DNA from: Amoeboaphelidium protococcarum
Lineage: Eukaryota; Aphelidiomycota; Aphelidea
Assembly: GCA_023515745.1 (NCBI GenBank)
Contig: JALECJ010000007.1
Span: forward strand, 1,178,001-1,242,000
Direction: 5' to 3'
DNA length: 64,000 nt
Every line of letters starts with the position of its first letter. Position 1 is the stretch's first letter. The notes under the pieces were generated by a model. It did not search any database. It was not told the DNA's origin and saw nothing but the letters and a program-made list of their open reading frames with translations. Shown piece by piece: positions 12,901 to 24,924 of the stretch. Both the position numbers and the translations under genes were made by a program.

Positions 12901-15250
12901 GAACTTCATCACGCATGATAGCCTCATCAGCAGCACCTGTCGGACGCATGTGATCAGTAATCAAGTATATAATTAATCTTAGAAACTCTTGAATCAGCAC
13001 GGCATATCTCGAAGTTTCAAACTACAGCTTTTAATTCCCTTCACTATCCCCCTCCTAGTACAAAGATACCAGCTCAAACTTGTCCATGATATTAAAACAC
13101 AATTGCTACGGCGAAATCACCAGAGTAGCCATCTGAAGTAGAAACAGCTCACTATCATACGCGAAAGCCCTGACAAACGGTTTACAATAGTTGATCATTT
13201 ACATTTGAACGGAGCTTCCATTTCTTACCCACAATCCCGCTTTGACTTGAGCCATGAGACTCATCACACGCAGCGGATGTTCAATCAAAGCGTCTCCCAA
13301 AACAGCCGATTGAACATTACTGAAGGGATTCTAGCGCATAAAATCATTAAAATCGAGGCCTAGTTACCATGCAACTCTACATATCTGCCCTAAAGACCAA
13401 TACAGCGGATTAAAGAACGTACCATGTTGAACGGAGACTTTGAAGCGTGTAGAGTAATAATCTTTCTCTCCCTCAAATAGAGAGCCCAGGCCTCCAACGA
13501 GTTGAATTCTTTACTCTTCATCTTCCGTAGAGCCATGGAAATAGCCATTGAACAAATCAACTAAACAAAGCATCTGTTTTTGTATTAGGCTAAGCAAATC
13601 CTCCTTGTTACCATCTCTCTTCAAAGACTGAGCCATGTTCTATATCAATGGGCCCAGTGAGAAGAGGAAATTAAACGCCTATATCCAATCCTGCCGCTCA
13701 TACTCCACATGAGTGCCAGTTTTACGTGGTTCACTGACCATATTTTAAAGTTGATATAGAAGCTGAATATACACCCGGGACACCGATTGATAATCAATAT
13801 ACGTTGTGATATTCTTCACTTGCAGGATGTAAATTGCATCATTAAAAATACTAGAGTAAAGACGTCTTCTAAATAGATTATGGTCAGAACTCAACTAGCA
13901 CATTTGACGACCAGTATAGAATAGATGGCCTTCATCAAGGAGATCAGACTGAGCTACGAACAGCTCATCACACAACGTTTCCAGACACAACTTCAGTTGA
14001 GACTTATCACGATTCTACTCTAAAGCCTGTGCAATCGAAGGCGTGGTAAACAACTGCACAGAGTAATGGACCAGATTGTGCTCCAAATCGCGTTCACTAT
14101 TCAAGTATTGTCCATACATCAAGTCATACAGTGACGAATACTAAACAGAAAACTGAATCTTATCCGAGTCGCCAGACAGAAATACATTACCAAAAAGTTC
14201 CTTTTGCAGTTGCCGGTATTGCTTCCACAGTTGATAATCAAGCAGGATCAATAGCTTAACAGCACTCAACTAAGATGTGGGTACTGCAATCAAATCCCAA
14301 AAATTATCGGTCCCCATAAAAAACAAATCCTCATTCTAATAAAGTAATTAGCTCAAAACAGAGACATCCAACAAATGCTTAGAGGTGAAAGCTCTAACTT
14401 GCTCAGACTCCGACGAAAGTTAGTTCAACATGCGCGAGAGCTTATACGCACATTCCTGATACACGACATATGCAAAAGGGATAATAGATGCAGCCAATCC
14501 AGATTAATTTACCAACAGTCTGTTCATTCTAAGCAAAACCTCACAATCTTCAGATACATGTAGAATATGGCGACCAACCTAATCAACAGTCTATGCCACA
14601 GCTCGACCATCAAATTCATCTGAACACTCTTCCACAATCTCGATAACTTCATCAAAAGAATGATACTCATCATTCCACAAGATCAAAGCAAACCTTTCAT
14701 GATCCGGAAAGTCTCCTTAACGGAAGAAGATATCCCTGTTGAAATCTGACGGCACACTTTCAAAATTATGACCTAAAACGAGCGTGAGACACAACAACTA
14801 GACCACATCTTTGATGAACTCATCGACAACTTTAGCTTCGTCATTATCAACCTAGGCGGTAGTAGTTTCAGCCAATCTATCACTGCTACTATCGTATTAA
14901 TGCAATGAACAAGCGTAATGCTAGCTGAAAGCCTCAGAATCACCGCAATCACACAAACCGCCACCTTGCCGGCTCACATGCACAGAGTACTGATGCTTGA
15001 CGTGGGCAGAGTTCTAGAAACACTCATGGCACATCACGCAAGTATTATCCGCACCACAATCAATACAACGATATATCAAGTCTCCATTAGCAAACACCTT
15101 GTTGCATGCATGCTTCTTGTCAGTATACTTGATCTTCTCCTTGACACCATTCAACCACTCAGCAACGAACGCGTCCAATTACTCTTCGGCTTCTTTCAAA
15201 CTTTATGACTATACAATAGCTTTTACTCTTTCCAAATATTGTAAAATCAT
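9914..15250 (-). CDS. UBR1: UBR1/UBR2-type E3 ubiquitin ligase (N-recognin)
   Basis: A 1,778-residue single frame; an in-frame TGA 6 bp upstream of the ATG at 15250 fixes the start. Residues about 48-118 are a UBR box with the Cys/His pattern [17 protein letters not shown] then GGGLCDCGD, which binds type-1 N-degrons. Around residues 1,080-1,190 lies a RING-H2 (CMACQE, then [12 protein letters not shown] and [13 protein letters not shown]). The C-terminal ~140 residues have the Cys/His-rich UBR autoinhibitory-type fold ([23 protein letters not shown]). The family polyubiquitinates proteins with destabilising N-termini. Length is normal (about 1,750-1,950). More than a hundred TAA/TAG codons are read as Gln. 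Family firm; UBR1 versus UBR2/3 not resolved. Confidence 0.93.
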
Positions 15251-16354
15251 ATCAAATCACTTTATTTCTCAGCAATTATGATGACTATAACTCAAATCAA
15301 CTCGGTTTCTAAATACTATAAAGTATAGAATAGAAGCTGAAAAGACAATGAAGAGAAGAACGAACGAACGCGAGAAACAAAAGTCTTTGAGAAACGGAAC
15401 ATTGGTTGAGCGGACGGTTGATGATGGCGGTGAATTTTTTTTAAACTAATGCGTTGTGCTTAATATTTGAGAGTTAAGATATGCTTAGTCCTAGAGTTAA
15501 CGCGAATAAAATATCTCACCGATCAAGAACAACAGTGCAGTTGAGACATATAGAGTACTCCTGCAACCTGATCGTCAGCAACTTAACTATTGAGAACGAT
15601 TTCGATAATCATCTTGAACGTGACAAGGCATACAGTGACGCCCGTAAAGTAACAGAAAATGGTATACTCTTTGATCCACAATCAACGATGTTTTAAAGTG
15701 AAACGGTCGCTACTCATCGCCAGAATTTCAATCGGATCGCTTCGGTGTTACGTTATCGACAAATAGACATCAAAGTGTTTGTATACAGTATCTCACCAAA
15801 CATAAATTAGAATAATCCCAACGTATTTCAAAAAGAATACTCAATCTATATATCAAATAACGATAAGTCACTTTTACTCTTTATGAGGCATCTACGGAGA
15901 TGTCTGCGGAGAATTATCCGCCTTCTTGATAGTGGAAGGACCTTTCAGAAACGACCAAGCAGATTACAGAGGGGATGTCGGAGAGGAAGACGGCGTTTAT
16001 TAGCCCATAGTTGCAAATCTCAAATTTGTTGTCAATCTAGCCACATCCATATTCTAATCTACTAAATCTAGTAAATACGATTTATTGCTTCTATATAATG
16101 ATGACAAAGAGAAATTTTAATGTGACGTTTCTAGGGAAAAGCTGCGATCGAATCAATGGTTGAAATTCGAGAAAATAAACGTGCTGCGATAAAACTCGTG
16201 CGCAAAGGCTGAAACAACAATACGCTCAGTCATTACGCATCACTAAGACGCAATACAATCCATATATGTGTCATCTCACAATCATCATTGAATTGTTTGT
16301 GGATACAAAGACTATGTGCAATACTTTCTGATTAAACATCGATAATCAATTACA
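15251..16354. other. Intergenic stretch with weak ORFs
   Basis: About 1.1 kb between the divergent UBR1 and the membrane-protein gene at 16355. Apart from the small minus-strand candidate at 15868-16050, it contains a plus-strand frame (15481-16101, 206 codons). That frame's second half is implausibly Arg-rich and antisense to the candidate. No conserved domain, repeat or RNA gene recognised. Confidence 0.4.
15868..16050 (-). CDS. Small Ser/Pro/Thr-rich ORF, hypothetical
   Basis: A 60-codon frame starting MDVARLTTNLRFATMGQQ and ending KEQK before TGA at 15870-15868. The middle is Ser/Pro/Thr-rich with SP and TSP pairs. The open frame continues some 30 codons upstream without an ATG, so a further 5' exon is possible. 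Composition looks more protein-like than the antisense frame, but there is no homology I can name. Confidence 0.3.
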
Positions 16355-17434
16355 ATGTCTAAATCTAAGAGAAGCAAAGAAGAAGAATTGGAAACAGTCG
16401 AAAAGGCAGAGTAGTTGGTGTTTAATATTGACGAAGAGTTGATGAGTTTGGTTGAGTATTTAGAAAATGTTTCGCGTCAGTTGCAAAGAGAGTTGCAGCA
16501 AGGTGAAGCAACTGAAGAATCGCACTCGAAACTGAGAAGCTTGCTGGATCGCGTCACCAACCTGAGATAGGCAATTGGTAATAAGGCTGTGGACTTGGCG
16601 GAGAATGTAGTTGATCGTGTTAAGGATTTGTGGAGAGAGGCTCGTCAACTAGGATCTTCCACTTTAAGAAAGTCGCGTCAAGGCACTGAAGAAGCTGTCA
16701 AAGAGGCGGGCCAGATGGTTAATAATTGGTCGCAAGTATTCTCGAGTTCCGAGTTTGCAGAGTATTTCCAATCTAAACCATATTTCAATGCTGCTGAATG
16801 GTAAAAATATCTCTCTCATTCTAAATATGATCCACGTTATTGGCGTGAGGTTGTCGAAGAGTTTGTCTAGTAGGAAGTTTAGCCTCGCCTATAATCTGCT
16901 GAAGATCGCCTATTTCCTTATGAGTCATCGCGTCATTTATTGTCGAGCAGTAGATTATACCGTGGACATATAAGAGATCCTTATGTTGGAATGACGTGTG
17001 CAGCTTTATTGTTCATGTATCTGTTGTTATTGATAAAAAGAAGTTGGAAGATACGCAATCAGCATTTGATATTCTTTGGCGAACATCCAGTGGAGGAGCG
17101 AGTTGCACATGGTACTGGGCGTAAAACTCAAGTAATCTAGCCTGATGTCCTGATTGAACTCAACTCTGTTAATCATTGCGTGCAGACTATCGCAACTTTA
17201 GCCCCAATGTTTCTTCTATGTACCTTAATTATGGAAATGTTTGGAGTCGGCTCCAAATTTGTGATTATTTTATGCTCTGTATTTTCTGCGTCTTTGTTTC
17301 TATATAATAGCACAATACTGGAGCATCATGGGCATAACGTGTTGAAAACTACTTATGAATTGATATTGTTTGGAGTCGCGACTGTCGCTGCTATTGTCAC
17401 ATTGCTCTAAAGCGCATAATTTTATTTTGCATGA
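16355..17434 (+). CDS. Hypothetical membrane protein with N-terminal coiled coil
   Basis: 359 residues, single exon, ATG at 16355, TGA at 17432-17434. Residues 5-130 are highly charged and helical (Glu/Arg/Gln heptads), probably a coiled coil. The C-terminal half has about four hydrophobic segments: GMTCAALLFMYLLLLI near 215, APMFLLCTLIMEMF near 285, FVIILCSVFSASLFLY near 305 and LILFGVATVAAIVTLL near 340. This suggests a polytopic protein with a cytosolic helical N-domain. No family recognised. Gln codons include TAG and TAA, as in its neighbours. Confidence 0.75.
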
Positions 17435-17698
17435 ATTTGCTCATACTCTCTGCTGTAATGAATTACCTATTAGCATCCAATATGATAACATACTACATTG
17501 TTTTTACGGTGTACTTTTAGATGTGCAGTTTGAGGCTTAAGAGGGTCCGCTTTAAACGTTTCGTTTCAAAATCTTTCAATTTCGTTTTGTTTCAACTGCT
17601 AGTCGCTTCATCTTCTAGTTGTTGCATTCTACATTTGCACTTACTGTACTTCACATACAGATCTGTGGAACCTAAATAACTACATTTATATAGTCTGC

Positions 17699-19858
17699 AT
17701 GGAAGATTCTAACTAAATTAGAAGAGTTCTTCGCTCAAGGTCTATTGCTTCGTTGCCTTAGAATCAAACTGCTGCTTCCATTTAGATTCAACAGGCACCT
17801 CGACGAAACACAGTTGCTCCTGTAGTTAAGACTAGAACTAAACGGTCTAATGCTGGCTAAGAAAATAATCGTAATAAGTAATCCAAAGACTCTAATAATT
17901 CTATTCCGGTTAAGCCTAAAATTTCAAGTATTTTACATGAACAAGTGGTTGTTTAGTCCTCTGCCAGTGGTGCTTGGACGCCTAGTAAAGAAGTGTATGT
18001 GGGAAGAGTTGACACTGAGGAAATTGACTTTCGCAAGATGCGCGAGATTGAATTGAAATACTCCCGCCCCTTTGAGGTGATAGAGTGTAGTGTCATTAAG
18101 CTACAAAGATGGTATCGCAAAGTGAAATCTTAGCGCGATCAGGTCTAAAGTGCAGTTGTTATTTAGCAATATTGTAGAAACTATTTGAAGTAGAAGAATG
18201 CTCTTTAGCAATTTGAAATTGAGAATAAAGCGGCTATTAAAATACAGGCTTATACTAGACTGTATATTGTCAGATTGAAGTATGTGCGTTTGTAGCGTGT
18301 TGTTAGTTTAATTCAAAGCAGGTGGAGATTTCGACAGTTCATTTAGAGACGGGAAAATGCTGCCATTTGTATCTAGATTTGGTGGCGAGGAGTGTTAAAT
18401 AAATAGAGGTAGTCGCAGAATAAGACGAGAGCAATAATTGTCATTTAGAGATGGTTCAAAAGAGCGATAAAGCTTCGCTTTTACGTTAAAGTATTCAAGG
18501 CAGTTTATGAGCTTCGTCAGGTGTTTTAGCTTAAATCTAAGTAGCTGAAGAGTTAACTTTGGAGTGACACTGTTAAGTAATAGCTGCTTATTGCTGCTCA
18601 TCAGCCCGTTTTTACATAACTTTAATATGATTGTCGAAGATATCTGTAGTTGAAAGCTTAATAGCAGATCGCTCCATCATCGAAAATGATCATCTTGAAA
18701 AAGTCTTTGGGATTGAATGACAATAGAGTCGATGAAGATCAACTGGCCGTGAATTTGTCAGCAGAAAGCTCAGAAATTTCCAAGAGTCATGATAGTCAGT
18801 CAAAGTTGCCTCTCCCATAAGTGTCTGGAGTACCGCTGAACATTGATGTGTCACAACTGGATCTAAAGACTATTTCCACTCTGGACAAGGAGACTTAGTA
18901 GAAGATCCTTGATGCTGTGAGATAAAAGAAGCAGTTGCTGGCAGAGAATTTGTAATCTCATAGTAATGCCAATAGTAAATCTGCATAATCAATTGTAAAG
19001 TCTGGTAGTGGTAATCAATAGAGAGCTGGAGTAACTTTAAAGGTTAAGAATGCAACTTCCACTGTCCATTAAACTTAATCTTACACTATGCGAACTCGGT
19101 CTACTCCCGCACCTAAAAAGTAGTAACAGCGGTAATTTCACATTCCAGTTGGTAAGTCGCTGAAGTAAGAGTAAATTGATTTGTTGATGCAGAATTTGCA
19201 TGAGCTGACTTAGTATGAATTAGATCAACTGACCGAAGCCAACACCTCATTGAATAAGAAATACCACCGTCCACTCAAGTATAAGACGATTTATAAGCAT
19301 GGAGCAAAGCCTGCGAGTCCTAATGCAAAAACTCTCGCTAGATTTGCAGCTATTTCACGCAAGGAGAATGACTTGGCTCTTATGAATTAGAATCAGAGCC
19401 GTGTGATGAGTTCAGCAGGTGCAGGAGATAGTTAAGCTGCAGAGAAGAGAATTTAATGGAATGACAGTAAGAATGAGGTCCTGTCTGATAACAAGACCGG
19501 AGAAGACGCTTCTGCAACTCCTGCCCATGATGATGATGCAAATAAAAATTCCAACATCTAACCGCGATCTTGTCTGAAGTCCAAGAATCAATCCAAGCAG
19601 TCTATATTTAATGAAAGCTCGTTGAAAGTTCCTGTGATAATTCAAAAGTTTGTCTGGGATCAGTTTCCACCTCCACAATAGTAGTAATAATAGAGACTTC
19701 CGCAGAAGAAGTAATCTGACAGAGATTAGAGTGGAGTCAAGCGGCCGTTCACCACGTCAATGAAAACTCAGCCGGTAAAACCAACTGCGGCGGCAGTCAA
19801 TACGAAAGTCAAGTCTGCCAAAAGTCCGCATAAAGCTAATATCACCACTCGGAAGTGA
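17699..19858 (+). CDS. IQ-motif repeat protein
   Basis: 719 residues. Between about 120 and 260 there are several IQ motifs of the form IQxxxR...RxxY/W, for example VIKLQRWYRKVKSQRD, AAIKIQAYTRLYIVR, LIQSRWRFRQF, AICIQIWWRGVL and IIVIQRWFKRA. Such motifs bind calmodulin or calmodulin-like light chains. Many of the IQ glutamines are TAG/TAA codons. The flanks are basic, Ser/Gln-rich and look disordered, with a Lys-rich C-terminus. The array recalls ASPM-type spindle or centrosome proteins, but no actin-binding or motor domain is present, so the role is open. Convergent with the S12 gene. Confidence 0.8.
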
Positions 19859-19975
19859 TATTGAAATATGAATTATTCCCTTTTGTATAATATGAATTTA
19901 ACTAGTGAATGAAAAGTTTTATTCTAAAGTAAATGTTATATCAATAGTAAATTCACCATTATATCGATTGATCAA

Positions 19976-20353
19976 TCAATCACTCTTGGGCCTTTTGGCG
20001 GCATATTTAGATCGTGATGTCATCCTACCAACCACACCTTGCAAGTCATACATACCACGAATCATTTTATATTTAACACCAGGACAATCACTGACTCTAC
20101 CGCCGCGTACAGCCACAACACTGTGCTCTTGCAGCGTGTGCCCTTCCCCGGGAACATACGCAATCACCTCATTTCCATTCGTAAGACGCACCTTGGCCAC
20201 TTTTCTCTGCGCACTATTAGGCTTCTTTGGCTTCACGGTGTATACTTTCAGGCATACACCTTTCTTTAGAGGACATCCTTCCAATGCCGGAGATTTCTAC
20301 TTTCGATATCGTTCAGTGCGACATCCATTGATGACCTGGTTAAGCGTGGCCAT
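19976..20353 (-). CDS. MRPS12: Mitochondrial-type ribosomal protein uS12m
   Basis: 125 residues. The sequence runs through [52 protein letters not shown] and [13 protein letters not shown], diagnostic of bacterial/mitochondrial S12 of the small-subunit decoding centre. It is not the cytosolic S23 type. The residue between YRK and KSPALEG is a TAG-encoded Gln. The gene has the nuclear reassigned code, so it is nucleus-encoded. The ATG at 20353 starts [18 protein letters not shown]; no long presequence is visible, and import may use this basic N-terminus or an unseen upstream exon. Confidence 0.93.
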
Positions 20354-20650
20354 TGATCTCGACTAATATAACTGATTCACATGCAGCGATGCTGAGGTAG
20401 AGGATCTAAAGCAAGGTAATAACGCTAGAGGAGTAGCGACGCGTGATATTCCACTTTACTGAGTGATAGATACTCGAGACATAGCTCCACAAAGTGACGC
20501 GAACATACTGTAACTCAAATTTTCCTCTAATCTTTTAGAAATAAAAAATGCTTAAGTGTTGGTAAAAAAGATCTCTCTCGCGTCTCGTCTTTCAATTGGC
20601 CAAATTAAATTCTCGTAAGTAAAGGAATTTTGGAGCAGCTTTATAAGAAA
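20354..20650. promoter_or_regulatory. Divergent promoter region between uS12m and TBCE
   Basis: A 297-bp spacer holding both 5' ends. It includes one ACGCGT site near 20,440 and an AT-rich 5' leader before TBCE. A GTAAGT at about 20,614 could be a donor of a 5'-UTR intron, but no TGTAG acceptor was found before the ATG. Confidence 0.35.
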
Positions 20651-22375
20651 ATGACGCTGTAAAATAACATATATAATTAGAAAAATGATGATACTATTAT
20701 TGGTAAGAGATTTGAATACCATGGCTATTTGGGAACCGTGAAGTATCATGGCAAGCTGCATTCAAAATAAGGTGAAGAACTGTGGTTTGGTGTGGAATGG
20801 GATGATTCCAGTCGCGGTAAACATAGTGGCAGCTTAGATGGTGTATAATATTTTCGAAGTAAATAAAATGGTGCTGGTTCATTTATAAAAGCATCTGTAA
20901 AACTTGATTTTGGTAGAGATTTTTTGGAGGCTTATCAAGAGAAGTACCTGTAATCATTTTAAATTGAATCTGAGGGATTTGGCTCTGCGAACGTTGACAT
21001 CTCTCTGCGGCGATCCAATATGAAACCTATTCAAACGGTAGATCTAAGTAGGTGTCGCGTATCATCTCTAGATGGACTTTTATCGTCTTTTTAAAGTTAG
21101 AATGTCACTACTGGGAAAGCTTGTATGAATGTGTGTGATACTCTTAATTTAGATCTGTCGTACAATCTGATTAATGACCTGTCTCAAGTAATTCAGTGCT
21201 GCCACCACCTTACCAACTTGAAGGTGCTCAATCTATCTGGCAATTATTTCGATCCCTAATTGTATGCCAGAGACGTGCAATAGTTGAGTGTTAATTCAAG
21301 TGTGGAAACTCTGATTCTGAATAATGTTGATCTATCGCCACAATCTCTATAGGTGATCTTGAATTGTCTGCCGAATGTCACAGAATTGCATTTGGATCGT
21401 AATAACATTGACGATAAGATTTAGGAATTCTCTGTACTCCTCTAATTCCCTCAAATATAATACCTTAGTCTCTAACGGAACTCTATATCAGATATGACGC
21501 GCGTGGTGTTATGGGTATCTTGTCACTTTCCCAATCTGCGACATTTGGAATTGTCTCACAATGAATTGTAAATAGTCGAGACGGTTCCCCGTAGTCTTGA
21601 TGATTTATTTAAGTTGAATATATCACACAATAAAGTCTCAACTTGGATGGAAATTGATAATCTCAATCGGGCATTCCCTAATCTGGAATGGCTCAAACTA
21701 GTTCACAATCCATTGGTTGATGGCGGTAATGGTGAGCACTGTGGTAATGCTTCGGATGAATCCTATGATCGATTTATGAACATTTGTATTGCGCGTTGTC
21801 CCAAATTATAGTATCTCAATGGAGTGTAAATTCAAGAAAAGACTTAAAATAAAAGACTTGATAGCTATTCCAGACGCGATTCTGAGCTGTACTACTTGAG
21901 TGTAATTGAGAAGGAAGTACAAGCTTTAGTCAAAAGATATTCTGAAGAGCAATCAAAAATAGATGATTAAAGCGAGTTTAATGAGGCTATTACGCGATTA
22001 AGATTGAATAATCACCGATTGGAAGAACTTTGCGTAAAATACTCTAAAGACTTGATGATTCCTAATGATATCAGCCAACTAAAGTCTATGAGCAAAGGTA
22101 CCGCGAATCCCAACATGATATCTGTTATTGCTAGTATAGAAAAAGATTCAAGTGCTAATAACACTGTAAGAATCTAAATATCTAAGCACACGCCAGTTAA
22201 AATTCTCAAACTTCATCTAAAGAGAAAATTTGCTCTTTAGGCTGGCTGTCACGTAGACTTGCTGTATGAAGTTCATCCTGAAATCAAAGAGCCTCTAAAA
22301 GATCATCATTAAATTGGGTTCTACATGTAAATTGGGTAGTAGTCTATTGAGTGTGAAATGCGAATAAAGCAATGA
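20651..22375 (+). CDS. TBCE: Tubulin-folding cofactor E (CAP-Gly, LRR, Ubl)
   Basis: 574 residues. A CAP-Gly domain spans about residues 17-90, with GYLGTV, ELWFGVEWDD and a GKHSGSLDGVQYF motif in place of the usual GKNDG. Leucine-rich repeats follow from about 145 to 400 (LDLSYNLINDL, LKVLNLSGNYF, ELHLDRNNI, YLSLQRNSI, HLELSHNEL). The tail ends in a ubiquitin-like fold. This order is unique to TBCE, which with TBCD and TBCC builds and takes apart alpha/beta-tubulin dimers. Length is typical (about 530). TAA/TAG are read as Gln at more than 20 sites. Ends at TGA 22373-22375, convergent with P2. Confidence 0.92.
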
Positions 22376-22466
22376 TCAGAACTGACTGTACAATAAAGTA
22401 TAAATGCAAAATTAACAATAGCCCATAATAATAATGAGTAATCGAATCTATTTAAAGAGATTTCAA

Positions 22467-22799
22467 TCAGTCGAATAGACCGAATCCCATGTCATCGTCA
22501 CTCTCCTCTTCCTCCTTCTCGGCAGCCTTCTCCTCAGCCTTGTCAGCAGAGGCACCAGCACCAGAAGAACCAGCAGAAGCACCACCGGCAGACACAGAGA
22601 CGGAAGCAACGGAAGCCAACTTGGAGTTACCCTCGGTGATCAGCTGAGCCAGATCCTTACCCTCCAGAGCGGTGAACAGGGCGTTCAGACGGTCATCAGC
22701 AACCTCAGCACCGACGCTGGACAGAATGGACTTGACCTTGTCCTTGGTAGGAGCCTCTTCGGTCAGAGAAGACAATAAATATGCAGCCAAGTACTTCAT
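22467..22799 (-). CDS. RPP2: 60S acidic ribosomal protein P2
   Basis: 110 residues starting [12 protein letters not shown]. It has an N-terminal dimerisation helix region, an Ala/Gly/Ser hinge and the acidic stalk tail ending [14 protein letters not shown], which contacts elongation factors on the ribosomal stalk. Unlike its neighbours it has no TAA/TAG Gln codons. Its few Gln codons and strong C/G third positions suggest codon selection for high expression. Confidence 0.96.
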   Translation of the reverse strand: MKYLAAYLLSSLTEEAPTKDKVKSILSSVGAEVADDRLNALFTALEGKDLAQLITEGNSKLASVASVSVSAGGASAGSSGAGASADKAEEKAAEKEEEESDDDMGFGLFD

Positions 22800-23130
22800 T
22801 ATTATTAATCAATATTTTTATTTAAATGAGATTTAAAATTCACCAGGTAAAGTCTTTAAAATGGCTTTCCTCGACGCGTAAGTCAATTAAGGTGGGGATA
22901 TAAGAATAAGAATAGGTTTAGGGAGATCAGGCGAAAATTTCAGTTTTCTGTCAAATTCGTAGAAATTTCGGTCGCGTTTAACCTTACACTGATTGACTGA
23001 TTGATCGCTGCATTGCTCGCTCGTTGGACACCGAAAAGGAGCTACTGACTACCTAGAACTAAGCGATCGCGTCATTGTCTCGTTTGAAGATTTAAACAAG
23101 TTAGAGGTTATAAGTTTGCAAAAGAAAGAT
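22800..23130. promoter_or_regulatory. Divergent promoter region between RPP2 and the SDR gene
   Basis: A 331-bp spacer holding both 5' ends. It contains an ACGCGT site near 22,874 and an AT-rich leader directly before the RPP2 ATG. No ORF or repeat recognised. Confidence 0.4.
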
Positions 23131-23961
23131 ATGAGTACACTTGTTATAGTAACGGGCGCGTCTAGAGGATTTGGTCGGCAAATTGTTTTATAGAGTCCAT
23201 TCTTAAGTTCAAATACTGTTAACACTGAACTTTTGTTAATTGCACGGAATGTACAGTAATTGAAAGAGTTATAGTAAAAAGTTAAAACTATGAATGTCAA
23301 TGTAAAATGCCACATTCTTGGACTCGATCTATCTGGTCTCTAATGGTAAACTGAGTTTGAATAATCACTGAAAGATCTCCTTCAAAGGGCGAGCCGAATC
23401 TTTCTGTTTCACAATGCTGGATCTTTGGGGCCGTTGGTGAGAGTGCAGGATCTACACAGACACTCTGATGATCTGTCTCAGGTTGTGAACTTAAACTATC
23501 AGTCAGTCCTCTTAATGACATCCTTAATGATGGATATGTGCATACAGTTAGATGGAATACAGGAATTATTTATTGTGAATATCAGCAGTCTGGCTGCAAT
23601 TGCACACTTTGACGCGTGGTCAGTGTACGGTTCTTTAAAGAGTGCGCGTGACCATTTTATGAAATCAGTCGTGGAAGAGTATTCCATACAACAGTCTTCC
23701 ACCGATAACAAGAAAATAAAGTTTTAGATAAAATGTCTAAACTACGCTCCAGGTCCATTGTCTGGCACTGATATGCAACCACTGATACGTAGTTCCATGC
23801 CTGGAGATTCTCCAGTGTTAAAGCAATTCCAAGATATGCATTAGTAGAATTAGTTAGTTGAAGCATCTGACAGCGCGCGCGTTTTATGGAAACTTTTACA
23901 GTCTGATCAGTACATTAAAGGGGAGCACGTAGACTACTACGATGTTAATAATAACAAATGA
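23131..23961 (+). CDS. Short-chain dehydrogenase, sepiapterin reductase-like
   Basis: 276 residues with a classical SDR fold. The N-terminal nucleotide-binding motif is VTGASRGFG (about residues 7-15). An FLFHNAG motif lies near 92 and the catalytic YxxxK is YGSLK near 170, with the Ser in NISSLA. The LLLIARN segment after beta2 and the NYAPGPLSGTDM loop resemble sepiapterin reductase, the last enzyme of tetrahydrobiopterin synthesis (NADPH-dependent). Yeast Irc24/YIR035C-type benzil reductases are close relatives, so the substrate is not certain. Convergent with RPB7 with only 47 bp between them. Confidence 0.85.
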
Positions 23962-24008
23962 AAATGTCATTTTTTTAAGGAAAAAATTCTATGCATAAAA
24001 ATTTATAT

Positions 24009-24731
24009 TCACAAAGTGTTTGCATTGCTATCCAAAACTCCGAGATAATCTTCTCTCATGGTGCCGATGGCGAATATTTCATTGGCATCCAAACGCGTAC
24101 CGACAATCCTCACTCGCACCCAACGTCCACTCTCCACTCGCACGGATCCGTCATCATTTACATAAGCAGATCCACCGCCCAGATTAACCATCTGACTCTA
24201 TTGAACTGCATCGTCGCCATCATCCAATTCCATATTAGAACCGAGATCGCCGCTTATAATACCTCCACCACCACCCTCATGAAACTCCAAATCAGCTGGA
24301 ATCAAGTGCTTACTCACAAATATTTAGAGTGGGCCTGCATGGGCGAAGAACCCCATTTTATTCACAGCACCCACTAGGCAATCGATAACTTCGCCCTTGA
24401 AAGGCTTAAACAGGATAGCCTTATACTTAACGTGATAGAATGCTGATCCCGCAGATTAAGATAACAAATTAGACGCAGGAATCTCCCCATCAGAGACCTC
24501 TTCCACCTATGCGACTGCAATCTAATAACCATACCGCCCAGTGCATCCCATAGCAGAACCGACAGTATTCAGGGAGCTTTATCCAAGATTAGTGGCTGCC
24601 GTTTATTAATTTAAAGTGTGCGCAGATTTAATCATCTGCGTGAGTTTCTCAGCAATCGTTCCCTTGATATCTGGTCCAAATTCACTAGGCAGCACTTCCA
24701 CTCTCTATGTCAGCGATTTCAAAAAGAACAT
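24009..24731 (-). CDS. RPB7: RNA polymerase II subunit RPB7
   Basis: 240 residues. The start MFFLKSL is the conserved RPB7 N-terminus. [20 protein letters not shown] and the following VNKMGFF match the RNP/S1 junction, and the end ([20 protein letters not shown]) is diagnostic. RPB7 with RPB4 forms the stalk of Pol II near the RNA exit. The protein is about 70 residues longer than the usual ~171 because of Asn/Gln/Ser-rich insertions near residues 37-65 and a Gly/Asp-rich insertion in the S1 part. All are read in one frame with Gln from TAA/TAG. Confidence 0.9.
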
Positions 24732-24924
24732 TTTAATATAAATCTATTAACGCAGTAATTAATGGATGCAGTATCAACCAATGCTTTTGAGTAAAAACTA
24801 ACAAATATCGGAGAATTGCGCGAACGAACAGAATAAAAAGAAGAGAGCTCGCTGAGAAGATTGCACTTTCATCTCTAACCTCGTAAATTTTTTTGTGGAA
24901 CAAAAGAAGTAGAAGAAGGTTAGT

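Noticed and set aside
15481-16101. 206-codon plus-strand ORF
   Set aside because: Second half is an Arg-rich antisense translation of a more protein-like minus-strand frame, and no domain is visible.
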